From the NCBI GenBank assembly GCA_029204225.1, contig CM055103.1, positions 6,076,852-6,140,851 of the forward strand: a stretch of DNA of 64,000 nt, read 5' to 3'. Under the pieces are notes generated by a model. It had not been told where the DNA came from and made no database searches. It saw nothing but the letters and a program-made list of their open reading frames with translations. This DNA is from Diphasiastrum complanatum. Its lineage: Eukaryota; Streptophyta; Lycopodiopsida; Lycopodiales; Lycopodiaceae. Below are positions 45,929 through 56,058 of this stretch, piece after piece (position 1 is the first letter of the stretch; each line of letters begins with the position of its first letter). The position numbers and the translations under genes were made by a program.

Positions 45929-46585
45929 CTATACAGTCATATACTCCGTACTACAATGAACGTGAATTTCATGACTCAACAGCCTCTCCCATATAAAGTG
46001 ATACTGAATCTCAATGTACTCACCTCCACTATCTGATCTTAGAACTTTGATCTTCCTACCTATTTGATTTTCGACCAATGCTTTGAAGCTCTTGAAATTG
46101 TCAAATGCATTTGATTTCTTCTTCAAGAAGTAGATCCACGTCTTACGTGACATATCATCAATAAAGGTCATGAAATAGAAGACTTTACCTAAGGACATAG
46201 TCCTCATAGGCCCGCATAAATCTGTGTGGATCAAATCCAGGATGTTCTTTGCCCTTGCAACACCACCTTTATTGAACTTCTCTCGATGCTGCTTCCCATA
46301 TACACATGATTCACACATCAATTTCAAGTGGTCTTCTATGGCAGGCAATCCTGTTACCATCTCCAATTTTCTCATCAAACTGAGGCTTCCTAAGTTCAAG
46401 TAACCAAGCCTCTTATGCCACAACTCAATTTGCATTGGAATGGACGATACAAGTCCATGTTGCCCCTTGATTGTAGCATTCAACCTGTACAATTTTGTAT
46501 TGGGCACCCTTACTCCATCCGCAATAACTTTGAACTTTTGGTTCACATCCTTCACAAAGCAACGATTATGGACATCGTCAGTTGC
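45929..46585 (-). pseudogene. Copia-9 protease end, integrase and RNase H tail in one frame
   Basis: One open frame covers KVIADGVRVPNTKLYRLNAT, WHKRLGYLNLGSLSLMRKLE with CESCVYGKQ, HTDLCGPMRTMSLGK, FMTFIDDMSRKTW and RSDSGGEY, then IEIQYHFIWERLL. The DDE glutamate domain is deleted. The frame stays open across the deletion junction. At the N-terminal side the frame continues into antisense sequence of the coiled-coil gene (46586-46666), which is chance. Confidence 0.85.
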
Positions 46586-48075
46586 GCTTCCACCCCCTGT
46601 TGCTGTTCGCACTGAATTTTTACTCCCCCCATCTCTGATGCTTCCCTCGTCTCTGTTTCCACACAAGGATAGTCTGTGACCATTGGGGCTACCATTTCCA
46701 TCACAGCTGCCCAGGCCGCCTCACCCCCACACACTGAAGCCACTTCACCAAACACGTAGTTTTTCATGGATATGTTCGATGATTCCGAGAAAGAAATGGA
46801 ATAGAGAATTTCAAATCTAGGGTCCGAAAACACTCTGATCAGCCAGAAGATTGTCCAGTTGGATCGAGAGTTGAAAATTGCCAAACAGCATGAAGACAAG
46901 TCTGAAGCTGAAAAGAAGCTGGCCTAGCAACAGGCTGATCGTCTGGAAGAATACGTCAGCTCTTTGCAAAATGCCCTGACAACCGCACAGGATCAGGTGG
47001 ATAAGGCCATGCAAGATGCAAAATAACAAGTGCAACTACTGAAGGGTCAATTATAGATGGCAAAAACAGGATCACACGCGTCTTCAAGGTGAATTGGATG
47101 CGACCACCCTTGAGCGTGATGTTTATCTTCAAACGCAAATACTAGATCATCCGGTCACACCGACGGAGATCGCGTATTTGTTCAAGAAAGTGGAAACATA
47201 CAAAGTGGCCCTTCAGGGATTTCAAGGCCGCTTTGACAGATTCAAAGGAGCAGCTTCAACCAAGTTCGCAAAGGCTAAAGAGACCATCACCGCCTATGAA
47301 AAAGTAGTCGTTCAAGTGTTGGAAGCCGGACCACAACTCCCCGTACCAGTCATGTCGCAATTCTCCCCTCCGCACCAAGAAGATGTACGAATGGATTCAG
47401 GGTTAGATTCGGGCATGGACCAGGGGGGGTGCTCTAGAACTAGAAAAACAATCGCCAATTTTATCGGCAATGCAAGCGGGTCCATCCTCATCAAGGACCA
47501 CACCTCTATTCAAAAGGACCAGATCCAGACCTTCTTAAAGCAACATCCGCATGAGTCCTCGCATGGTGGATGGGTTCTGAAGTTTAAGACCTCCAAGATA
47601 GAGGTCGGCAAAGAATTAGACAAAATACCTGCATTGGGAGAGCAGCCGACATGGAGAATTACAATTTTTGAAAAAACTCCATTGTCATGCCGATTGAATT
47701 TTTAATACCATCTTTACACAAAGCAGCAACAGAGCGGTTAAATGATGATAAGTCTTTACAACTACATCATGAATCGTTGCACAAATTGTGAAACAAGATT
47801 GATGGCAGTTCATGCGTTAGCAGTAGAGAAAGTTCGCCATAAGGCATAGATGGAAGTATTGTATCGTGATGATATGAGTGATCATAGGAGTTTTCTACAA
47901 GATGTGTTTGTGCAGATTCCCGAGGGTGTCTATGTTTTTGTGCTCCTAGATCAGGTTGTTCCCTTGGAGGTGGTCCTAAGAGCGCTAGTTGTGGTTAGGG
48001 TTCATGTCTAGATTGTTTGGGCAACTCTTGTATATGGACTTGGTTGTTTCATGATGGATAGTTTTTATTTTGATT
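46586..48075 (+). pseudogene. Decayed coiled-coil protein frame, family unknown
   Basis: The plus strand can be read, with stops and three or more frameshifts, through ISDASLVSVSTQ, TIGATISITAAQAASPPHTE, FDDSEKEME and SNLGSENTLISQKIVQLDRE. A long heptad-rich coiled coil follows (EKKLA, QQADRLEEYVSSLQNALTTA, LDATTLERDVYLQTQIL), then PVTPTEIAYLFKKVETYKVA, and after 47680 IPSLHKAATERLNDDKSLQL and SFLQDVFVQIPEG. Most stops sit where CAG or CAA is expected (TAG or TAA), one C-to-T step away. The longest open part is 47094-47705. I do not recognise the family; it could be a captured host gene or an accessory frame of a retroelement. Confidence 0.5.
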
Positions 48076-49470
48076 TTATGAAACAAACGGGTGTTTAGGA
48101 GGTTGATAATGTCCTCCTGACTGGTTGTGAGACTGGTTCCTTGGATTATAATAGCAATAGAGTGAGGTATGACCCATAAAGTCGCAGATGTCACATTTGA
48201 TCAATGAAGTATCTGGGACCGGTTGGTATGAAGGGCACTCATTGCCAGTGTGTGCACCTCGACACTGAGGGCAGCATGTATTCTCTCGTCTATGGTGGAT
48301 TTGGCCAGTGATTAACTGACCTGGCATCGAACTCTGGATGGACTTAAGAGTGTTATGAAACTCTTTCGTGAGTTTCTCCATCTGTTGATAGTTAAGTAAC
48401 TCCATTTGTGTTTTCCATAACTATTCTCGTGTTTCCTCATTTGGTCGAGCTTCTTGGACAACACGATGTGCTCTCCGTTCCCGTGGCTCATCAACATTTG
48501 ATCCCTCGTCATCTTCACGAATGGCATCAGACATGGCTTGTTTCAATGATGTGTATTCATCATTGGAGCAAAGTTCATGTCGTATCCATCATGGGAGTCC
48601 AACGATGAACCAAATTATGAGCATAGATTCAGTTGGTTGTTCTTGTATCTGACTTTTTAATCTTTTAAATCTTTTGATGTAGTCACGTACTTCCTCATCT
48701 TTTGTCATTTTGATATTACTCAGCTTGACAAAAGGACTTTCGATCAAACAAAATGGCTTGAATCTTTTGATAAATACTTCCTTCAAGAGTGGCCAATCTC
48801 GTTTATCTTCACGATCAAGGTTAAAAAACCATTCTTGTGCTCGATTGACCATGGTCATCGAGAAAAGCTGAACCATGGCTTCTGGTGATGTCTCACCATA
48901 GACATCGCATGCATTCTCAAAGACTTGAAAAAATCTTTGAGGGTCAGTGTTTTCGTCATACTTAGGTAAATCTAACTTGGGAGTGCATTTTTCAATACAC
49001 GGAACATTGTTTGCAAAAGCTCTGTTTAAGTGAGCTCGTGCATGTGAAGATTCGGCAGCATGAAAGTGTGGTCGATCATATGGAGCTTCAAAACACATTG
49101 GTTTCCATCTATCAAATGGGTTTGTTGATGGCTCTTGGACTTGGGATTTCATCCTAGAATATCTATTGAATTGAGCATGTTCAGTAGATGGAGAGACCAT
49201 CTTTGGTGGATAGTCCTCAGTGGAATTCGGATTATAAGGACGATCCATAATACCTCTAGAGTACCTTAGGATTGGATAAATAGGCCTCTTGGACTCTTTC
49301 GTAACTTGACTGGTGTTTGTTTTAGTTTTATTTTTTTTAATTTTTTTTTTAAAAAAATATTGGTCAGAGACTAATAATGTGGTGGTGTCCAAATGGCACA
49401 GTTGTTTTGGTTTTTGGTTTAGGGTTTTGCAATAAAGTTGGAAAGAACTATGGTATTTGGCAAACACTGA
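48076..49470 (-). pseudogene. Gypsy-3 gag with two zinc knuckles
   Basis: The frame 48589-49467 contains MDRPYNPNSTEDYPPKM as a plausible start (49249). The Retrotrans_gag core is TPKLDLPKYDENTDPQRFFQ, AMVQLFSMTMVNRAQEWFFN and WPLLKEVFIKRFKP. After a frameshift, 48076-48405 holds two knuckles, CPQCRGAHTGNEC (CX2CX3HX4C) and CDICDFMGHTSLYC (CX2CX4HX4C). This capsid/nucleocapsid layout is of gypsy type. No protease or RT follows; the tail meets the coiled-coil frame head-on near 48.08 kb. Confidence 0.8.
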
Positions 49471-49529
49471 GACCTAGTCAAATAACAAAGTAAATGTTGT
49501 TTTGAGTTGACTTGGTTCAGGTTGGAAGT

Positions 49530-50170
49530 TGAAGCTCTCGATTGAGAGTTGATAGAAATCCTCAATTGAGAATTGATAGAAAGGTCCGGTTGAGAGTTGA
49601 TAGAACAGTCCGGTTGAGAGTTGATAGAACAGTCCAGTTGAGAGTTGATAAAATAGTTTGATTGAGATCTGAGAGACAACTCTGGTCGAAATTTGACAGG
49701 ATGCTTTGGTCGATATCGGAAAGAAAGCTCTGGTTGAGATTTGACATGATGCTTCGGTCGAGATCTGAGAGAAAGCTCCGGTTGAGATCTGACAGGAAGC
49801 TTTGGTCGATATCTGAGAGAAAGCTCTGGTCGAGATATGACAGAAATGCCTTCAGTTGAGTTTTAACAAGAATGCCTTCGGTTGAGATTTGGACGGAAGG
49901 CTCCGGTTGAGATTTGATAGACAGCTCCCGGTTGAGATCTTATAGAATGCCTTCGGTTGAGATTTGATAGACAACTTCGGTTGAGATTGTACAGGATGCC
50001 TCCGGTTGAGAATTGAAAGAACGTCTCCAGTCGAGAAGTAACGGAAAGGCACCGGTTGAGATGTGACAGAAGGTCTGGGGTCGAGATGTCAACGGAAAGG
50101 CTCGGGTGAGATCTGATTGATGAGCATCGGTTGAGATTTAACTCAGGACTTGGTAGGATATTGCGAGTAG
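49530..50170. repeat. 24-26 bp minisatellite, about 25 units
   Basis: Tandem units with consensus TCYGGTYGAGATYTGAYAGA plus 4-6 bases. Many units are exactly 24 bp, others 25-28 bp. On the minus strand, 24-bp units translate as an octapeptide such as LSTLNRTV or LSDLNQSI. It lies just upstream (minus sense) of the Gypsy-3 gag, where a leader or LTR would be. Confidence 0.85.
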
Positions 50171-50427
50171 TTGTTCGGTCGAGAGTGAGTGTGTAGTTTC
50201 AATAGGTGAATGAAACAAGGTTTTGTCCGGTCCAGACGAGAGTCGTGGAGCTCGGCTAGGGAAGGAGCATGAAGCCTCGGTTGAGAACGGAGCTGGACGT
50301 CGGTCGAGACCAAAGTAATGAGCTCGGTAATGATGCATGTGTGAGACTTCAAAGCGATGGTTTGGCAGCACAGATTGAAAAGGTTTGGCTTGGATAACTG
50401 TCTGTGTAGCTATGGAAATGATGTCAA

Positions 50428-50460
50428 ATGTTCACAGATTCTAGCTGAATCTGTGAACAT
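50428..50460. other. Perfect hairpin, 14-bp stem and 5-base loop
   Basis: ATGTTCACAGATTC, loop TAGCT, then GAATCTGTGAACAT. The two arms are exact reverse complements. No terminator or small RNA assignment can be made from sequence alone. Confidence 0.85.
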
Positions 50461-52765
50461 GATTTTTGATTCTTCTTACTCCTTTGTTACTTCCATTGGT
50501 TATAGTTCTTTACAGTTTAATCTTCTTTTTTAGAATGTTTTCCAAGCAGAAGTATTTCTCATATTACAACGTGTGTTCCCAGCTTGTCAGTGGGGAGTAC
50601 GTTCACTCAGCTACATGCATTTACGAGCCATTCAACCAGTCCTAGCTCAGCATAGATCAACGTTCTGAACAGAGAGCAAATCTACAATCAGTTGTGGTAT
50701 ATAAATGAGATTTTTTCTGGAAGTAATTTCGGATAGATTCAGAGTAAGATGCCTAATTGGAACTTTTCGAATAAGAGAAATTCTCTAGGGATTCTAGAAC
50801 ATGTTTGATATTTGAATCATTATCTCTAAGTAGTACAGTAAAAGGTCAAAGGTTACTAGTTCCATTTTGATTGGAATAGAAGTAAGTTTGATCAAAATTT
50901 AAGTTTGAGAGTTTTGTATTGGATCAACCTAATCTTAGTTTTAGTAGTAGGATCAGTGAGGGGTTGATTGAGTGGAGGAAATTATGTAATTAGAGGTAAG
51001 TTGGATGGAAAACTGTTGAGAGTGAATGTTATTCATCTTAGAGATTTTCCTGATAAGAAATTTACTCATGAGAGATAGAAAATATTTTGTGGATGAGTTA
51101 CAAGATCTCAGTGAGATATGTGAGTAACATATGTGGGTTCTGGAGGAATCTACCAGATAAGAATGTGTTTATGTATTGGGTCATAGTGAGATTATTCACA
51201 TATGTGCACGATTAATCTTGTATGAATCTACTGTGTATTCCTAGTTACTAGGGTTATTTGGTACACTTAACCTAGTCGATGAACATGAACATATGATCAA
51301 GTATTGCTTTGACAGATACTTGTAGAGTTAACGGATCTTTCTATGGAAGATTTATGAGTTAACTAATAAATGATTTGGATAAGGATCTAAATGGGGTGTT
51401 ATGCTAGTATAATTAATATTTGCACCTAGACATTTGAGTTTCTGAATCATTGGCAATTAGCTTGAGTAGTTGATTACTCCAGAGTGAAGTTAATTGGTAA
51501 AAAAAGATCAGTGTGATGTAGATCACCGGAAACTGATAGTTTTGATTTATATTGTTTGTAAGACGCATGGTTAGTGAATCATTTAGGTTAATGAGTTAAA
51601 ATTATGTGCATTGGATATAGAATATTCTTAGGATCAAGTATTCCTTAATTAAGGAAAAGACTCAACTCATTAGTGATTATATCCCAGAGAGCTCAATTGG
51701 ATAACAAATCATAATGAATCCAAGAATAATAACCGAATTGATTTTAAGCAGGATTTTGAGTATCTAGATGTGATTTTGGATTGTAATCTAAAGTTTTTTT
51801 TTTGTGGTTACCAGTTGCTTATAGAACTTGAATCTTGCACTTCAGTTAAAGAATCATGTTTTGGAAGTATTTTTAGATCTAGTATTTTTGTAATGGAAAG
51901 ATGTTGGAATGACTCTTACTTTTTCCGAGTTATGTTGGACATATACTCCAGTATCCTATAAATGATTAAGCATAATTTTGGATTCCAGAAAATTATGATT
52001 GACGAATCATACGAATCTATATATTTATGATTGACGGATCATAAATAGATACTTAATTATTGTCAGAGGATTATTTGGAATTGTGATGATTCTTAAGTGT
52101 GATGATTAATTCTTGATCTATTATTTGAGTAAGAATTCAAATCAGTGTTTTGAGTCTCTCTACTCTAGTATTTTGAATCTCTCTACTCTAGTATTTTATT
52201 TGAGAAATTATGGATCTCACAAACATTCTCACAAGATAAGTATTTTATTTGTGGAGAATTTAATTTATCTAGTGGATATTATTCTACTACAGTTTATGGT
52301 TTGCAGATGCTTGAGTACAATTATTCATTTGGATGAATTTTCAATTATTATAGGAGACAGACAAGTCTATTAAGATGAATGAATGCTATTTTCTTATATT
52401 TGGTGCTAGAATCAGGAGCATTTAACACAAAAGAGTATCTGGGATACTCAGAGTTGAGTTTTAATCATTCTATATCTTAATGATTCCTCCTAGAGATTCT
52501 AATTGAATGAATTATAATATCTTAGGATTTTGCCAGGGTTTCACTCTACCTTCATGCTTCTTATTCCTTGCCTTGGGGGTGAAGCTTCTAGAGTTGATTG
52601 GTTGCTTCTACTTGGTTGGGTGGTTGCTCCATAGTGTGTTTTCCATTGTGTTTTGTCTTGTAAGCAAGATCTTAGGGAGCTTCCCTTATAAATATTGTTT
52701 GTTCATTGCTAATTTCCACTAATCTGCATCTGGACTAGATTGTCTCAGAATAATCAATTGGCACT
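50461..52765. other. Unassigned AT-rich sequence
   Basis: No coding motif. A 23-24 bp tandem duplication (TTTTGARTCTCTCTACTCTAGTA twice, about 52147-52195) is visible. CTTATAAATATTG near 52686 is TATA-like but has no associated gene. It might be part of a long LTR for Gypsy-3 or another element, but no second copy is in the window. Confidence 0.35.
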
Positions 52766-53490
52766 TCAACAAAGTAACAAGTGGCTATGACATTGTTGAT
52801 TAATTTGTAGGAAAAAAATTTGTTTCGATTTGATCTTCAAGAAATTGGTAATTCTGGTTATCTTGCGGGTATGTGGAGTATCTTCCAAATCATTGATTGA
52901 AGTAGAGTCGAGATTCAAACTCGATGCAATATTAGATACTGATTCAAAATCTGTTACTTTCTCCTTTCCCTTGAGATTGACAAATGAGTCTTCGACAAAA
53001 GATAACATCTCTACTAAAAGTTATCTTCTTACTCACTAGATTGTAAATCCTATAAGCTTTATGATTCAAAGAGTATTCAACAAAGATAGATTCAAAACTA
53101 GTAGCATCTAGCTTCTTACGAAGTTCTGTTGGAATTTGTTCGAAACTGATATAACCAGAAGTTTGAAGATACTTTACCGAAGGTTTTGAACTTGTCCACA
53201 CCGCTTCAGGTGTTTTGTCAAGTAAGGCTTTGGTTGTAAGTCGATTATGAAGATGCAACTGTCGAGATGGTATGATTTTTATGTTCAGCCACTCCATTTG
53301 ATTGTGGAGAATAGCTAGTGGTAGACTGTATAAGAATGCCACGAGTTTTGTAGTAATATTTGAATTCACCAGAAATGAATTTGCGTCCACCATCAGTTCG
53401 AATTGCTTTTATTTCTCTGGAAGTATAAGATCCGTCTCTCTCGACTTTCTGTGTCCATGAAAACCAATTTGTGATGTTTTTTTTTGGAGT
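52766..53490 (-). pseudogene. Copia-10: copia integrase fragment
   Basis: On the minus strand, KVERDGSYTSREIKAIRTDG then GRKFISGEFKYYYKTRGI and TSYSPQSNGVAEHKN show the second aspartate and the glutamate of the integrase core. The C-terminal part reads KALLDKTPEAVWTSSKPSVK, IPTELRKKLDATSFESIF and ITFSRDVIF. The linker starts KGKEKVTDFESVS in 52766-53008. At least three frameshifts. No other domain is attached. Confidence 0.8.
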
Positions 53491-54602
53491 TTTTGCTTAT
53501 GTAGCTCAAATTTTTTGTAGAATTGAAATTTCCATCAAGTGTACTTTCATTCTAGGGATCATCAATGATGGGTGCATGTTCATTTCATGATTTACGATTC
53601 TAGGCTATGTTTTTGGTCGAAAATTGTTTGTTTTTCAAGATTTTTGACTAGAAATTGATACTAAGAGCTAAAATCCAACAAGATCAGGTCATGTTCATGG
53701 GTATAATCCTGTAAATTGAGTTGCATGTGTGTGAGAAAGGATTATATATCATCAACTTTATGAATAAATCAGAACAAAAAATCATTATTTTTGCAAATTT
53801 TTTCATGAAGTTGGATAGAAGACTATTGTAAAACACCTTGGAGAGCTTGCCAAAAGTTTAATAAAAGTCTTTTGAAGCTTTCCCTAAAGTTAGAGCCAAG
53901 ATTTCGGTGAATTGAGTGTGTGGAAGGCCAAAATATAGCCTTTTTGGTGATTTTTGGGGAATGGATTGCTAGCAATCCACAAGATTTTGATGAATTGAGT
54001 GTGTAGAAGGCAAATAGCCTTTTTTGGTGATTTTTGGGGGATGGATTGCTATCATTATGGAAACTGGTAAAGGCTATTTTGTACTCTTGACCTGTCCAAC
54101 AAGCTATTAGACCTATTATTTGGTGGTCGGGGGCTTATGCTTCTAATCCATCAAGTTTGTAGCAAGCACCCCCTTCTACAAACCAAGAAATCATCATTCT
54201 CAGTCCATACTACTTCTTAGGACTGTATGAGCGCTTCATGAAAGTCTAATAGACTATTGGTAATGTCACTTTTGGGCTTGAGGAGATGTTTGCATGATTT
54301 TAATAAAAGATTCGCCAAATTAGTATTCACTGAGCATTGCAAACTTCTCAAAAGAAACTGATAGAAATTGATGGCATATATTAAAGTTAGTTTCTGATAG
54401 AGTTTTGGTTGACTGAGAGAACATTTCCAATCATTATCCATGTCCATACATTCTGGATAAGCGCGTGAATTAGATATTGGCAATTGAGTTCTAGAGAATC
54501 CATAGGAATAGGGTTCTCTAATTGAAAAATTTGTGTTCTATTTCCAACAAGCCTAGACATATGAGGAAGTTTTGTTCGGAGAGAAAGAAGCCTGCAGCAT
54601 AG
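53491..54602. other. Unassigned sequence with a ~75-bp tandem duplication
   Basis: Two copies of a GAATTGAGTGTGTRGAAGGC...TTTTTGGTGATTTTTGGGG unit lie at about 53908-53975 and 53988-54055. The rest shows no gene or element hallmark; a frame at 54217-54483 has no motif. Confidence 0.4.
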
Positions 54603-54804
54603 ATGACTAAAATCACATGGGGTAAAACTTTGAAAATTAACATGTTTGATTGTGAGTGCAAATGTTCTTTTAGTACTACTTCTTTATTGCCTAATGAACT
54701 ATTTTATTTACCATGCATAGTTAAAGATCAGGAAGTTAGTATCTTATTAGCCAGTGGTTCTACTCATAATTTCATTAACTCTCGTCTTTGTAGGATTTTG
54801 GTGG
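54603..54804 (+). pseudogene. Gypsy aspartic protease fragment, active-site Asp lost
   Basis: Reads FDCECKCSFSTTSLLPNELF, YLPCIVKDQEVSILLASGST and HNFINSRLCRILV. This is the N-terminal half of a plant gypsy retropepsin, normally LIDSGSTHNFI; here the catalytic D is A (LLASGST). It is cut at 54804 by the SINE-like insertion and I could not follow it afterwards. Confidence 0.75.
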
Positions 54805-54810
54805 AAATGC

Positions 54811-54920
54811 GTGGTGCAGCGACCTAGTGGTGAAGTGCATCGAAAGTGCGCCAGTTACCAGCAACGAGTTCAAGATGGATCGAGATACTATAATGTGCAA
54901 TGGAACAATAAGGTAGACAA
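54811..54920 (+). mobile_element. SINE-like insertion with 6-bp TSD
   Basis: A 110-bp insert flanked by AAATGC at 54805-54810 and 54921-54926. It contains GACCTAGTGGTGAAG (A-box-like) and, about 35 bases on, GAGTTCAAGAT (B-box-like, consensus GGTTCRANNCC), as in tRNA-derived plant SINE heads. The body is short and ends in a weak A-run. It lies inside the gypsy protease frame. No other copy is in the window. Confidence 0.45.
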
Positions 54921-54926
54921 AAATGC

Positions 54927-55199
54927 ACTCTGATAGTAATTGAAAATGTGAATTTAATTGAAAATGCGCGAACCAGGCTTTAGCTGAGTTTGTTGATAGC
55001 AAAAAACATATGGGATGATAACTAACTGAACCTAAAACCTACGTAGCCACTGATTATTGTTATAGAATAATCCATGTACGTTGTTACAAAAGATGTCTGT
55101 CAGGGCGTCGACTCCACTGGATGTCAGATGATCAATGCATTGAAAGCTTGAGAAACTCTACTTACAGTCCCACAGAAGGTAGTTGTTATTTAACGATTT
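54927..55199. other. Unassigned sequence
   Basis: No motif recognised between the SINE-like insert and the LTR of Copia-11. A continuation of gypsy protease could not be followed. Confidence 0.35.
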
Positions 55200-55557
55200 G
55201 TGGGTCGAATTTTCTAGTTAACAATATCAAAAAATATACAAAGGGTCGGATTTATACAAAGTGAACCAGGGTCAAATAAATCAGAATCAATCCGATCCAA
55301 TCTAGGGTCGAAGACGTTTGCATATTTTCTGCCTCGATCCGATCCAATCCGAATTGATCTAGAGTCGAAAATCACACTTTGATGGGATTGATATTGGGTC
55401 AAAAAATTTAATCCTAAATTTTTCAATATTTTGTAAAGAAATTTGAGCCTTCTTCTTCCTTCATTTTTGTAGTTTTTTTTGAGTAAGTATAGATTTCAAG
55501 ATGCTCATTCCTAATGGGATTGGGCTTGAGCATGAAGTCCAACACTCCCCCTTAATG
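55200..55557 (-). repeat. Polypurine tract and LTR5 of Copia-11 (left end approximate)
   Basis: On the minus strand CATTAAGGGGGAG (55557-55545) precedes TGTTGGACTTCATGC at 55544. Within it, CGATCCGATCCAATCC and related words (55300-55350) form short direct repeats. No second copy is seen, so the end at 55200 is a guess. Confidence 0.5.
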
Positions 55558-55559
55558 TG

Positions 55560-56058
55560 AATTTTGAAAATTTTCGATTTTCAGATTAAGTAGATTGTAA
55601 ATCTGAGATGGTGCTCCTTTGATAGAGCCTTGGTGAAGTAATCTGTTGCTTGTAAATTTGTCCTACAATAAACCAAAGAAATTTTCTTGCTTTGCACTTT
55701 CTCTCTAAGATAGTAATACCGAATTTTGATATGCTTACTTCGAGAGTGAAATCTCGAATTCATACTAGAATGTTGGTAGATTGGCTACCTCTATAGCAAA
55801 TGGTGAGGTGTTTTGTAGCTTGGACATACTTCATGACTTTTATGAGAGCCTTCCAAGGGACTAGACCTGGATTTGAAAGAAATTGGCTGAGAGAGCTGAT
55901 TGAGTAAGCAAGATTAGGTTGAGTGCAGAGCATAACATACATCAATGATCCGATTATGGAGTAAAATGGATATTGCTTCATGTCCTCCTTCTCTGACTCA
56001 GATTTTGGACATTGCTCCTTTGATAGCTGCAAACCAGGGTCGAGTAAGAAGTGGCTTG
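55560..56058 (-). pseudogene. Copia-11 RT end and RNase H lacking its catalytic core
   Basis: 55760-56032 reads MQLSKEQCPKSESEKEDMKQ, YSIIGSLMYVMLCTQPNLAY and LVPWKALIKVMKYVQATKHL. After CYRGSQSTNILV it jumps to NSRFHSRSKHIKIRYYYLRE and the tail ATDYFTKALS. The segment with DWAGD, STEAEY and CDN is deleted, so the RNase H has no metal-binding residues. Confidence 0.85.

Larger units (their letters stand above)
45635..46585 (-). mobile_element. Copia-9: internally deleted copia of the Copia-12 family
   Basis: Minus-strand: end of protease (RCFVKDVNQKFKVIADGV), zinc-binding segment, integrase core to SGGEY, then a direct jump into the RNase H tail IEIQYHFIWERLLSHEIHV, polypurine tract and LTR4 (45635-45900). 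The integrase C-terminal part, linker, RT and most of RNase H are missing. The high-coordinate end joins the coiled-coil frame at about 46585. Confidence 0.85.

Noticed and set aside
46552-46899. Minus-strand 115-codon frame
   Set aside because: Antisense to the better-supported coiled-coil frame and to the Copia-9 junction.
49530-50170. Regularly spaced repeats as a CRISPR array
   Set aside because: The whole 24-26 bp unit repeats; there are no unique spacers and no cas genes.
54811-54880. A functional tRNA gene
   Set aside because: A- and B-box-like words exist but no cloverleaf or acceptor stem can be paired; SINE origin fits better with the TSD.
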